Assembly (NCBI RefSeq): GCF_947499265.1
Contig: NZ_CANMNK010000002.1
Span: 62,001 to 126,000, forward strand
DNA length: 64,000 nucleotides
DNA from: an uncultured Roseobacter sp.
GTDB taxonomy: Bacteria; Pseudomonadota; Alphaproteobacteria; Rhodobacterales; Rhodobacteraceae
Direction of reading: 5' to 3'
Shown one piece after another: positions 8,579-16,769 of this stretch (position 1 is its first letter; every line of letters starts with the position of its first letter). The translations under genes and the position numbers were made by a program. The notes beneath the pieces were generated by a model. The model saw only the letters and a list, made by a program, of their open reading frames with translations. It did not search any database and was not told where the DNA came from.

Positions 8579-9859
8579 ATGGCACTGGACACGAGCATTG
8601 CGCATTATGAGGCGCCGGAAAAGGACCTCTATGAAATGGGGGAAATGCCCCCAATGGGCCATGTGCCCAAACAGATGTACGCGTGGGCAATCCGTCGCGA
8701 ACGCCACGGTGACCCCGACAAGGCAATGCTGCAGGAAGTTGTGGACGTGCCGGAACTGGACAGCCAGGACGTGCTCGTTCTGGTGATGGCCGCAGGGGTC
8801 AATTACAATGGTGTCTGGGCAGCACTTGGCGTACCGATCAGCCCGTTTGACGGTCACAAGCAGCCTTATCACATTGCCGGTTCCGATGCCTCAGGCATTG
8901 TCTGGGCGGTGGGTGACCGCGTGACACGCTGGAAGGTCGGCGACGAGGTGGTCATCCACTGCAATCAGGACGATGGCGATGACGAGGAGTGCAACGGCGG
9001 CGACCCGATGTATTCCCCGAGCCAGCGCATCTGGGGATATGAAACCCCTGACGGATCCTTTTCGCAGTTCACCCGGGTACAGAGCCAGCAGCTGATGCCA
9101 CGGCCCAAGCATCTGACCTGGGAAGAAGCGGCCTGCTATACGTTGACGCTCGCAACCGCCTATCGGATGCTGTTTGGTCACGAGCCGCACGATCTGAAGC
9201 CGGGCCAGAACGTTCTGGTTTGGGGCGCATCGGGCGGATTGGGGTCTTACGCGATCCAGTTGATCAATACCGCGGGTGCCAATGCCATCGGGGTAATCTC
9301 GGACGAAAGCAAGCGGGAATTCGTGATGGAACTGGGCGCCAAAGGCGTCCTGAACCGAAAGGATTTCAACTGCTGGGGTCAATTGCCCACGGTCAACACG
9401 TCTGAATATGCTGAGTGGTTCAAAGAGGCGCGCAAGTTCGGCAAGGCGATCTGGGACATCACGGGCAAGGGCGTGAATGTGGACATGGTGTTTGAACACC
9501 CTGGAGAATCCACCTTTCCGGTGTCGACCTTTGTGGTGAAAAAGGGCGGCATGGTCGTGATCTGCGCGGGGACCACCGGCTTCAATCTGACGTTCGACGT
9601 GCGCTATATGTGGATGCATCAGAAGCGTTTGCAAGGCAGCCACTTTGCCCATCTCAAGCAGGCTTCGGCAGCGAACAAGCTGATGCTGGAGCGGCGCCTT
9701 GACCCTTGTATGTCTGAAGTCTTCACCTGGGCTGACCTGCCGCAGGCGCATATGAAAATGATGCGCAACGAGCATAAACCGGGGAATATGTCGGTTTTGG
9801 TGCAGGCGCCAACGACAGGTTTGCGCACGTTTGAAGACGCTCTTGAGGCGCGTCGTTAA
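8579..9859 (+). CDS. ccrA: Crotonyl-CoA carboxylase/reductase
   Basis: 426 aa. NADPH-dependent medium-chain dehydrogenase that reductively carboxylates crotonyl-CoA to (2S)-ethylmalonyl-CoA, the key CO2-fixing step of the ethylmalonyl-CoA pathway. Visible features: VNYNGVWAALG (active-site Asn region), AGSDASGIVWAVG, the CNQDDGDDEECNGGDPM loop typical of Ccr, the nucleotide motif GASGGLGSYA, and GKGVNVDMVFEHPGE. ATG at 8579 gives the MALD N-terminus seen in homologues. Together with ecm it implies growth on acetate or C2 units without the glyoxylate shunt. Confidence 0.97.
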   Translation: MALDTSIAHYEAPEKDLYEMGEMPPMGHVPKQMYAWAIRRERHGDPDKAMLQEVVDVPELDSQDVLVLVMAAGVNYNGVWAALGVPISPFDGHKQPYHIAGSDASGIVWAVGDRVTRWKVGDEVVIHCNQDDGDDEECNGGDPMYSPSQRIWGYETPDGSFSQFTRVQSQQLMPRPKHLTWEEAACYTLTLATAYRMLFGHEPHDLKPGQNVLVWGASGGLGSYAIQLINTAGANAIGVISDESKREFVMELGAKGVLNRKDFNCWGQLPTVNTSEYAEWFKEARKFGKAIWDITGKGVNVDMVFEHPGESTFPVSTFVVKKGGMVVICAGTTGFNLTFDVRYMWMHQKRLQGSHFAHLKQASAANKLMLERRLDPCMSEVFTWADLPQAHMKMMRNEHKPGNMSVLVQAPTTGLRTFEDALEARR

Positions 9860-9888
9860 CATCTTTACGAGTCGCTTTTACACAGACT

Positions 9889-9924
9889 AACGCCCGCGAA
9901 TCAGGTAATGGTTCAGCGGGCGTT
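9889..9924 (+). terminator. Rho-independent-type terminator of ccr
   Basis: Stem AACGCCCGC (9889-9897) pairs with GCGGGCGTT (9916-9924) across an 18-nt loop, 30 nt after the ccr stop. The T-tract is short (about three Ts), so the stem is the main evidence. Confidence 0.6.
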
Positions 9925-10041
9925 TCCCGTTATGCGTGTGTCGCTCTTTAGTATCAATGGGTTACAAATCCGACACTCACTATTTCTGGGGAGTAAATAA
10001 CTGCGAATTTTCAGCGCCTGTTAGTACATGTTATGGTTGTG

Positions 10042-10056
10042 TTAATCATTCATTAA
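10042..10056. promoter_or_regulatory. CtrA-type full site TTAA-N7-TTAA before the quorum-sensing genes
   Basis: TTAA at 10042-10045 and TTAA at 10053-10056 are separated by exactly seven bases and the second is followed by CC, matching the alphaproteobacterial CtrA full-site consensus. It lies 22-36 nt upstream of the small ORF that leads into the luxR-type gene. CtrA binding is inference from the motif. Confidence 0.6.
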
Positions 10057-10077
10057 CCTTTAAGAGGCGAGTCTGCT

Positions 10078-10293
10078 ATGCGAAGTGATTGGATTTTGGA
10101 CGTTCTGACGGACTTGAAAACGTTTGCGACTGCAAACGACTTGCCGGTACTTGCCGAGCAGTTGGATGACACCGCAATTGTTGCTCTTGCCGAGATCGCC
10201 GCTCTTCACGATAGGACGCAAGGCACGGTAAATGGCAACGAACGCGACGGTGGAGGAGGTTTTGGCGGAGCTGGAGCAGGCGGACACGCTTGA
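10078..10293 (+). CDS. Small conserved-looking ORF overlapping the luxR-type gene
   Basis: 71 aa from an ATG at 10078 with AAGAGG ribosome binding site. The first ~47 residues look like a genuine helical small protein (WILDVLTDL, LPVLAEQLDD, IVALAEIAALH). After the luxR-type start at 10232 the frame runs on out of phase into a Gly-rich tail (GGGGFGGAGAGG) for 62 nt. That tail looks like a product of the luxR coding sequence rather than selected protein, so the original stop may have been lost. The position suggests a leader or accessory protein of the quorum-sensing locus. Function unknown. Confidence 0.6.
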   Translation: MRSDWILDVLTDLKTFATANDLPVLAEQLDDTAIVALAEIAALHDRTQGTVNGNERDGGGGFGGAGAGGHA

Positions 10294-10951
10294 GGCCATC
10301 CAGGGAGCTATACTTGAGCTTCAGAAATACTTTCAGGTCGACAACATGGTGTACCATTGGGTCGACAGCGCCGGCGAACAATATGGCTACGGCACCTACC
10401 CTCTGGAATGGGCCGCGCACTATCAGGAACAGAATTATATCCGCATCGATCCGGTCATTGCCGGATGTTACAAACGGTTCCATCCGGTCGATTGGAAAAA
10501 ACTGGATTGGTCGGGCAAGGCCGTTCGCGCTTTTCAGGCAGAGGCAATCGCGCATGGTATCGGCAATCAGGGGTACTCAATTCCGATCAGGGGCCCTAAT
10601 GGGCAGTTCGCCCTCTTTACCGTGAATCACACCTGCGAGGATGCAGAATGGGAGGAATTCACTGAAACGAACCGGCGCGAACTGATCCTGATCGCGCATT
10701 ATTTTAACCAAAAGGCGCTCGAGTTCGAACCGAATCGAACGCCCGAACAATCGCAGCCGCTGTCACCGCGCGAGATCGACGCCATGACGTTGCTGGCGAT
10801 AGGCTATAGTAGAGCGCAAGTTGCTGAAACGCTTTCGATTTCTGAGCACACGCTGCGCGTCTATATTGAAAGCGCACGCTTCAAATTGGGGGCGTCAAAC
10901 ACCACGCACGCAGTCGCCAGAGCGCTCAGCCGCGGGCTTATTGTCGTCTAA
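10232..10951 (+). CDS. LuxR-family acyl-homoserine-lactone-responsive regulator
   Basis: 239 aa. The N-terminal autoinducer domain keeps the family invariants W60, Y64, D73, P74, W88 and a Gly in GNQGYSIP. The C-terminal LuxR helix-turn-helix starts at LSPREIDAM and continues through AQVAETLSISEHTLRVYIESARFKL. In quorum sensing it binds an AHL and controls target promoters, typically including the synthase gene. The synthase gene follows 115 nt downstream on the same strand. ATG at 10232 has AAGG about 9 nt upstream. It overlaps the preceding small ORF by 62 nt. Confidence 0.95.
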   Translation: MATNATVEEVLAELEQADTLEAIQGAILELQKYFQVDNMVYHWVDSAGEQYGYGTYPLEWAAHYQEQNYIRIDPVIAGCYKRFHPVDWKKLDWSGKAVRAFQAEAIAHGIGNQGYSIPIRGPNGQFALFTVNHTCEDAEWEEFTETNRRELILIAHYFNQKALEFEPNRTPEQSQPLSPREIDAMTLLAIGYSRAQVAETLSISEHTLRVYIESARFKLGASNTTHAVARALSRGLIVV

Positions 10952-10980
10952 ATTAGCGCAATTCGCGGAGCCAATCGTTA

Positions 10981-11002
10981 CCAACACGCACGTGCGGGTT
11001 GG
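10981..11002. promoter_or_regulatory. 22-bp dyad between luxR- and luxI-type genes (candidate lux box)
   Basis: The two 11-base halves CCAACACGCAC and GTGCGGGTTGG are complementary at 10 of 11 positions and are directly adjacent (no spacer), so a LuxR-type operator is more natural than a hairpin. It lies 30 nt after the luxR-type stop and 64 nt before the synthase start. No T-tract follows, which argues against a terminator. Confidence 0.5.
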
Positions 11003-11066
11003 CTGACGTTAAACATCCTCAAGGTAATCCTTTGTTCACGCCTCGACCTGACCAAAGGAATTTCAA

Positions 11067-11705
11067 ATGCTCCGTTACATCTACGCAGATCAGCTCAATC
11101 AATATCCGAAACTTGCAAAGACGATGTTTAAAGATCGCGCGGATCAATTCAAAACCAGATTGGGGTGGGATGTGTCCGTCGATGGCGCGGGTTTTGAGCG
11201 CGATGAATACGATGCGATGAATCCGCTCTATGTCATCTGGGAAATGCCTGACGGCACACATGGCGGCTCCATGCGCTTCTTGCCGACAACCGAACAGACG
11301 ATGGTCAACGACCACTTCACGCATTTGATGGGCGGTGGCACGATCACCAGCCCGGCGATCTGGGAATGCACCCGTTTTTGCCTGAACCGTGACGCTCCAA
11401 GCCGTGTTGCCGCGGCACTGATGCTCGGCGGGGGAGAGATCATGAATGGTTTCGGGGTTCGGCACTTCGTTGGCGTCTTCGACGCCCGGATGGTCCGCAT
11501 TTACCGCATGATCGGCTCTTCTCCTGAAGTGCTGGGCAGCGAAGGAAAAGGCCGCGATGCGATCAGCATTGGCTTGTGGGAATTCGCTCCGGAGGCGCAG
11601 GCCAAGGTTGCGACCCGCGCAGGGGTCTCTCTGGAACTGTCGCGCCTGTGGTTTGAGCGTGCTTTTGGCCAGGCATCTCAGCGCACTCTGGCCTGCGCGG
11701 GCTAA
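11067..11705 (+). CDS. LuxI-family acyl-homoserine-lactone synthase
   Basis: 212 aa, the usual size. It makes an AHL signal from SAM and an acyl carrier. The invariant residues line up closely: R24, F28, W34, acidic residues D46 and D49, R70, E100 and R103. The acyl chain cannot be predicted safely from sequence. ATG at 11067 has AAAGGA 7 nt upstream. It is paired with the luxR-type gene just upstream; the 22-bp dyad between them is the likely control site. Confidence 0.95.
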   Translation: MLRYIYADQLNQYPKLAKTMFKDRADQFKTRLGWDVSVDGAGFERDEYDAMNPLYVIWEMPDGTHGGSMRFLPTTEQTMVNDHFTHLMGGGTITSPAIWECTRFCLNRDAPSRVAAALMLGGGEIMNGFGVRHFVGVFDARMVRIYRMIGSSPEVLGSEGKGRDAISIGLWEFAPEAQAKVATRAGVSLELSRLWFERAFGQASQRTLACAG

Positions 11706-11734
11706 TTCCGCGCCCATCACATCTGGTCCCTGAC

Positions 11735-11757
11735 GCGCGGCCCCTGTAGGGTCGCGC
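11735..11757 (+). promoter_or_regulatory. Hairpin abutting the helicase start codon
   Basis: GCGCGGCCC (11735-11743) pairs with GGGTCGCGC (11749-11757) over a 5-nt loop, one position being a G-T wobble. The 3' arm ends one base before the ATG at 11759 and contains the only purine-rich candidate ribosome binding site. It could terminate luxI transcripts, block translation of the helicase, or both. No T-tract follows. Confidence 0.5.
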
Positions 11758-11758
11758 C

Positions 11759-13303
11759 ATGAACATCCCCGCGCTGACATTTTCGGACGATCAGGCTTCC
11801 GCCTTTGACAGCGTGACGGATGTTTTGCGCAGTGCGGGCATCGATCTGGATGACCAGCTGCTGACGCCCCCGAAAAGCGCTGCCACCTCGGTCATGGCGA
11901 TCACGGGCAAGGCCGGATCCGGCAAAACGCTGTTGTTGGCGGAGCTCTACAAGGCGCTGGAGGGCGCAGGGGTCGAGGTTGTCTCCGGCGACTACGAATC
12001 CCGGAAGCGACGGGACAAACGCACGCTGGCCATCCTGGCACCGACAAACAAGGCCGCCAGTGTCCTGCGGCTGCGGGGGGTTCCCGCCACCACCATCCAC
12101 CGCATCCTCTATACACCGGTTTATGATCCGGAATACGAGCGTTTGGCCGAATGGCTGACAACAGGAAGTGACGAAAGGCCCGAGATTGAAGGGCTGACAG
12201 ACATCGCGCTTGATCGTGCGGTGGCCTTTTACGCGACCAATAAATCGATCCCCGGCGCGCTGGCCGCCGCAGGTTTGCGAGGCTCCGATTTCATCACCGG
12301 GTGGAAACGTCGCGAAGAGCCGTTGGATATTGGATTCGTTGACGAATCCTCGATGCTTGATGACAAGCAATTTGAAGATTTGAAAGAGATTTTTCCGACC
12401 CTTTTGCTGTTCGGGGACCCGGCGCAGCTGGCACCGGTCAATCAATCCGGGACGATGGTTTTCGAAAAGCTGCCCGAGACTCGCGTGCTGAGCTTGAGCC
12501 GCATTCACCGACAGGAAGCGGACAACCCGATCCTCGATTTGGCCCATGCGCTGGGGGATCCCGATCTTGGGTTTGAGCAATTTGAGCGGATGGTGGAACA
12601 GGCGGCGGCCGGCGATGAAAGGGTTGTCTGGGGCCAGCGGGTCGAGGTGGACCTGATGGCGCGCAGCCCGGTGCTGGTCTGGCGCAATGCCACCCGCATC
12701 CGGCTGATCAATGCGTTCCGGCAGGTGCATGGCGCGCCGGAAGACGCACTGCTCGAAGGCGAGCCGTTGATCTGTGACGGGTTGGAATTGCCTCTGAAGC
12801 ATCGAAAGAAACGGCTGGATCTGGAGGCGCGTGGCCTGATCAAGGGCGCACAGGTGATCTATCTGGGCGAGGGGCGCAGACCCGGCTTCAGCCGGTTGCA
12901 TGTGATGGGCGCGGAGGATCCGCAGGTCTCAGCCGCATCAATTGTGAAGATCGAAAAACCCGACGAAGAAGAACCCTTTATTCCCTTTGCTGCGCGCATG
13001 GGCGCGACCTTCCTGCATGGCGCCGCGGTCACGATACACAAGGCACAGGGCAGCCAGTGGGATACCGTTCAGGTTTTTGCGCCCGACCTTTATGCCGCGG
13101 CACGTATGGGTCGCTCAGAGGCCGGGCAGCCGTTGTGGAAGCGCCTGGCCTATGTCGCCATCACCCGCGCGCAGGAACGGCTCATCTGGGTCGTGCGCAA
13201 CCGTCTGTCGATGCCAACGGGACCATTGCAGGTGGACGACCTGCGCGCGCTGCCCGCTGCGCCTCTGACGCTGGCGGAACCCCAATCGGAGGATCACACA
13301 TGA
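11759..13303 (+). CDS. RecD-like superfamily 1 DNA helicase
   Basis: 514 aa. ATP-dependent 5'-3' helicase-like enzyme. Walker A GKAGSGKT (50-57), motif Ia LAPTNKAAS, Walker B FVDESSML, motif III GDPAQLAPV, motif V TIHKAQGSQWDTV and motif VI YVAITRAQERL are all present, in the order of RecD/TraA-type proteins. It lacks the N-terminal domain of RecD2 and there are no RecB or RecC genes nearby, so it is probably a stand-alone repair helicase. The stop overlaps the next start (ATGA), coupling it to the SDR gene. Confidence 0.9.
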   Translation: MNIPALTFSDDQASAFDSVTDVLRSAGIDLDDQLLTPPKSAATSVMAITGKAGSGKTLLLAELYKALEGAGVEVVSGDYESRKRRDKRTLAILAPTNKAASVLRLRGVPATTIHRILYTPVYDPEYERLAEWLTTGSDERPEIEGLTDIALDRAVAFYATNKSIPGALAAAGLRGSDFITGWKRREEPLDIGFVDESSMLDDKQFEDLKEIFPTLLLFGDPAQLAPVNQSGTMVFEKLPETRVLSLSRIHRQEADNPILDLAHALGDPDLGFEQFERMVEQAAAGDERVVWGQRVEVDLMARSPVLVWRNATRIRLINAFRQVHGAPEDALLEGEPLICDGLELPLKHRKKRLDLEARGLIKGAQVIYLGEGRRPGFSRLHVMGAEDPQVSAASIVKIEKPDEEEPFIPFAARMGATFLHGAAVTIHKAQGSQWDTVQVFAPDLYAAARMGRSEAGQPLWKRLAYVAITRAQERLIWVVRNRLSMPTGPLQVDDLRALPAAPLTLAEPQSEDHT

Positions 13304-14001
13304 AATCGATTATCATCACCGGGGCAAGCTCCGGCATTGGTCATGCCACGGCCGAGATGTTTCTGGACGCAGGCTGGCGGGTAGGCCTCGTCGCGCGTCG
13401 CGCGGACCGGTTGGAAGCGCTGGCGGATCAGTATGACACTGCCGTGCCGCTGCCTGCCGACGTGACAGATGCAGCCGGGATGCAGGCCGCTTTTGAGGCC
13501 TTTGGCCATCTGGACGTGCTGTTCAACAATGCCGGGCTCTTCGGGCCCGCGGCCACGATTGACGAGATCGACCTGGATGCCTGGGCGCAGGTGATGCAGG
13601 TCAATATCGGCGGAATGTTTATCGCCGCGCGCCTGGCCTTTACAAGGATGCGGGGGCAGGAGCCGCAAGGGGGTCGGATCATCAACAACGGATCGCTCTC
13701 GGCCTATGTACCGCGCCCGAATTCCATCTGCTATACAACCACCAAACACGCGGTGACCGGGCTGACCAAGACCTTGTCACTAGATGGGCGTCCCTTCGGT
13801 ATCGCTTGCGGGCAGATTGACATCGGAAATGCGGAAACTGAGCTTTTGGCACAATTGAAGAAATCGCAACCTGGCACCGATACCATGCATGTGGAGAATG
13901 CGGCGCGGTCGGTGCTGCACATGGCGCAGATGCCACCGGAGGCCAATGTCCAATTCATGACGGTGATGGCAACGAATATGCCCTACATCGGGCGCGGGTG
14001 A
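13300..14001 (+). CDS. Short-chain dehydrogenase/reductase
   Basis: 233 aa classical SDR. Rossmann motif TGASSGIG near the N-terminus, NNAG in the middle, catalytic Ser in NNGSLSAY and the YxxxK pair as YTTTK. The Arg-Arg after the second strand (VARRADR) suggests NADP(H). Substrate unknown. The ATG at 13300 overlaps the helicase stop by 4 nt. Confidence 0.92.
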   Translation: MKSIIITGASSGIGHATAEMFLDAGWRVGLVARRADRLEALADQYDTAVPLPADVTDAAGMQAAFEAFGHLDVLFNNAGLFGPAATIDEIDLDAWAQVMQVNIGGMFIAARLAFTRMRGQEPQGGRIINNGSLSAYVPRPNSICYTTTKHAVTGLTKTLSLDGRPFGIACGQIDIGNAETELLAQLKKSQPGTDTMHVENAARSVLHMAQMPPEANVQFMTVMATNMPYIGRG

Positions 14002-14005
14002 TCAA

Positions 14006-14026
14006 GGGTGGGCTTTCAGGCCACCC
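14006..14026. terminator. Possible shared terminator between convergent genes
   Basis: GGGTGG (14006-14011) pairs with CCACCC (14021-14026) over a 9-nt loop in the 30-nt gap between the converging SDR and TIGR02186 genes. There is no clear T-tract. Confidence 0.35.
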
Positions 14027-14031
14027 CGTCC

Positions 14032-14790
14032 TCAGGCCCGGAAGATGCGGAAGACAGCAGAGGCGGCCCAGCCCGCGGCGATGGCAATCCCAATCGACAT
14101 GATCCCGTAGAGCAGAGCATTTTCGCGTGACATTTTGAAGAGCCAACGCTCCAGCCCGACTTTGCGCACATAGATGCTGGTCTGGTACTTCGAGACGACC
14201 TTGCCGCCGCGCGTGAGGAAGATGCGGGTTTCGTAGTCGCCCTCGGTCAGGGCCGCGGGCAATTCGATTGCGGTCCGGAAGAGGGTCTGCTCATCAACGC
14301 TGACCGTCCCTTCATTGAGCTGGTATTGATTGGAGCGCGACTTGATCCGGATCAGAGCATCGGTGAAACGAGTGGCGTCCGCGATCGTATCTGGCGCACC
14401 GACCGACCGGATGGCGCGGGGGATCGACACCCGGTGGCGCAGGTCCTCTGTATTGCTCAGCGAAAGACCCAGTGCCGTGCTGGTCGACACGGCGTAAAAG
14501 CTGGGGGCGCGGTCGATCTCTACCGCATCCGTGTTCACCCAGATGCCCAGGACTTTTTCCTTACGCCGTACGGTAACGGTCTCGTCGGGACCAGCCACCG
14601 TCACGATGACCTGCAGCCGCGGGTCATCCGGGATGGGGGCCTCGCGTTTGACAGCCCCGAAGACCAGGATTTCCGATCCGTCAAAGCTGGTGTTGATGGA
14701 GACGGTATCCTTACTCAGCCCCAGCACGATGTCCTCGGCGGCGGCGGGTAGCGCGACGATCAGTGCGAAAACAAGGACCAGCGCGCGCAT
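14032..14790 (-). CDS. TIGR02186 family transmembrane protein (Alph_Pro_TM)
   Basis: 252 aa. Signal peptide (MRALVLVFALIVALPAAAE) followed by a large periplasmic beta-rich region and one C-terminal membrane helix (ALLYGIMSIGIAIAAGWAAS). This layout is that of the alphaproteobacterial TIGR02186/PF09608 family, which is regularly encoded with a TauE/SafE-type permease, as here. A role in export of a sulfur compound or a related anion is inferred only from that association. The ATG overlaps the stop of the permease gene by 4 nt (ATGA). Confidence 0.85.
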   Translation of the reverse strand: MRALVLVFALIVALPAAAEDIVLGLSKDTVSINTSFDGSEILVFGAVKREAPIPDDPRLQVIVTVAGPDETVTVRRKEKVLGIWVNTDAVEIDRAPSFYAVSTSTALGLSLSNTEDLRHRVSIPRAIRSVGAPDTIADATRFTDALIRIKSRSNQYQLNEGTVSVDEQTLFRTAIELPAALTEGDYETRIFLTRGGKVVSKYQTSIYVRKVGLERWLFKMSRENALLYGIMSIGIAIAAGWAASAVFRIFRA

Positions 14791-15704
14791 CAGTGACCGT
14801 CCGACGCGCCGACAGAGTAGAGCTCTGACGGCATCAAAAGCAGATCCAGTGCCAGCTTGCCGCAGACGGCGAGCACCATGATCGCCAGCAGAATGCGCAG
14901 CTGTTCCGCCTTCATCTTCACACCGATGCGCGTGCCAACCTGCGCCCCGATCACGCCGCCAACGAGGAGCAGAACCGCAAGCACGATATCGACGGTGAAG
15001 TTGGTTGTGGCGTGCAGCAACGTGGTGAAGGCGGTCACAAAGATGATCTGGAAAAGCGAGGTACCGACGACCACCTTGGTGGGCATACCCAGCAGGTAGA
15101 TCATCGCGGGCACCATGATAAAGCCGCCGCCGACGCCCATGATGGCCGCCAGAATGCCAACCGATACCCCGACCAGGAGGGGCGGGATGACGGAGATATA
15201 GAGGCCCGATACGCGGAACCGCATCTTGAAGGGCAGGCCGTGGATCCAGTTGTGTTTCTTGCGCGCAGGTGGTTTGCCGGATTTGGTTTTGCGGATCGCG
15301 TTCAGGCTTTCGATGAACATCAGCCCGCCGATCACGCCCAGAAACACCACATAGCAAAGCTTGACCAGCAGATCGACCTGACCCTGCGCCTTGAGGTAGT
15401 TGAAGACGACCACACCGAGGGCTGCCCCGACCAACCCGCCGATGAGCAGCACCGTGCCCATCCTGAGGTCCACCGTCTTTCGTTTCAGGTGGGCCAGCAC
15501 GCCGGAGAAAGAGGAGGCCACGATCTGGTTTGCCTCGGTGGCCACCGCAACCGCAGGCGGGATGCCGATGAAGAACAGCAGCGGCGTCATCAGGAAGCCA
15601 CCACCAACACCGAACATACCGGACAGAATGCCCACAATGCCGCCAAGGCCCAGCAACAAAAAGGCGTTGACCGAAACTTCGGCGATAGGGAGGTAGACTT
15701 GCAT
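14790..15704 (-). CDS. TauE/SafE-family (TSUP) sulfite/anion exporter
   Basis: 304 aa with about eight to nine hydrophobic helices. Two inverted repeats each begin with the family hallmark: GMFGVGGGFLMTPLL near the N-terminus and AIMGVGGGFIMVPAMIYLLG in the second half. TSUP proteins export sulfite, sulfoacetate or related organosulfur anions across the inner membrane. It is translationally coupled to the TIGR02186 gene, forming a two-gene operon. Confidence 0.9.
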   Translation of the reverse strand: MQVYLPIAEVSVNAFLLLGLGGIVGILSGMFGVGGGFLMTPLLFFIGIPPAVAVATEANQIVASSFSGVLAHLKRKTVDLRMGTVLLIGGLVGAALGVVVFNYLKAQGQVDLLVKLCYVVFLGVIGGLMFIESLNAIRKTKSGKPPARKKHNWIHGLPFKMRFRVSGLYISVIPPLLVGVSVGILAAIMGVGGGFIMVPAMIYLLGMPTKVVVGTSLFQIIFVTAFTTLLHATTNFTVDIVLAVLLLVGGVIGAQVGTRIGVKMKAEQLRILLAIMVLAVCGKLALDLLLMPSELYSVGASDGH

Positions 15705-15800
15705 GACCCCTGTTAGAGCACAGGCGTACCTAAAATCAATGCCCCTTGCTGCCCTGCAGCAATCAGGACCGACACAATGCGCAAATCTGGCCTTATGCGC

Positions 15801-16769
15801 TTAACGTTCTTTCACGTATGGTTCACCGCCCGCGCGCGGCGGGATCGCTTTGCCGACGAACCCTGCCAGAATGATGACGGTCATCACATAGGGCAGCGCG
15901 CCGAGCAGAGCCCCCTGCACCTTGATGCCGAAAATCGCCTGGATCACGTCAGGGCGGGTTTCCAGCGCGCCGAAGAGACCAAAGAGAAGCGTCGCATAAA
16001 GCGCGTACCAGGGACGCCATTTTGCAAAGATCAAGGCGGCCAGCGCGATGAAACCGCGGCCCGCTGACATGTCTTTGACAAAACCCGCCTGAAGCGCGGT
16101 GGAGAGATAGGCCCCGGCGATCCCGCAGAGCAGGCCGCAGATCATCACAGCCGCATACCGCAGGCCGACGACGGAGACGCCGGCGGTATCCACGGCTGCC
16201 GGATTTTCACCCACGGCCCGCAGGCGCAGCCCGAAACGGGTGCGGAAGAGGATCCACCAGGTCAGCGGCACCATGGCAAAGGCGATGTAGACAAGGATCG
16301 AATGGCCGGAGATCAGCTCCCGGTAAATTGGTCCGATCAATGGCACGGAACCAAAAGCTTCGGCAAAGGGCAGGGTGATCGGCTCAAACCGCGCGCCGCC
16401 CATGAGCGAGGGCGTACGCCCGCCCTGGCTGAACCAGTCCTGCGCGATCAGCACCGTCAACCCGGCGGCGAGGAAGTTGATGGCCACGCCCGAGATCAGC
16501 TGATTGCCGCGGAAGGTGATCGACGCCAGCCCGTGCAACAGGCTGAAGGCCATCGAGGCGGCGATGCCTGCCATCAGGCCGATCCACACCGACCCGGTGA
16601 GGGCCGCAATGGCGGCAGAGAAAAACGCCGCCGCCAGCATCTTGCCTTCCAGCCCGATGTCAAAAATCCCGGCCCGTTCAGAGAACAACCCGGCAAGGCA
16701 GGCCAACAACAGCGGTGTGGCCAGACGGACGGTGCTGTCGAGCAATTGGATGAGGGTGAGAAAATCCAT
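15801..16769 (-). CDS. Nucleoside ABC transporter, permease 2 (BPD_transp_2)
   Basis: 322 aa integral membrane protein of the branched-chain amino acid/ribose permease family. GIFDIGLEGKML near residue 35 is the conserved N-terminal motif, and RAVGENPAAVDTAGV is the cytoplasmic EAA-like loop that contacts the ATPase. It is the last gene of a four-gene minus-strand operon encoding a BMP-type importer and overlaps the preceding permease by one base. By family, the system takes up purine nucleosides or related bases. Confidence 0.92.
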   Translation of the reverse strand: MDFLTLIQLLDSTVRLATPLLLACLAGLFSERAGIFDIGLEGKMLAAAFFSAAIAALTGSVWIGLMAGIAASMAFSLLHGLASITFRGNQLISGVAINFLAAGLTVLIAQDWFSQGGRTPSLMGGARFEPITLPFAEAFGSVPLIGPIYRELISGHSILVYIAFAMVPLTWWILFRTRFGLRLRAVGENPAAVDTAGVSVVGLRYAAVMICGLLCGIAGAYLSTALQAGFVKDMSAGRGFIALAALIFAKWRPWYALYATLLFGLFGALETRPDVIQAIFGIKVQGALLGALPYVMTVIILAGFVGKAIPPRAGGEPYVKER

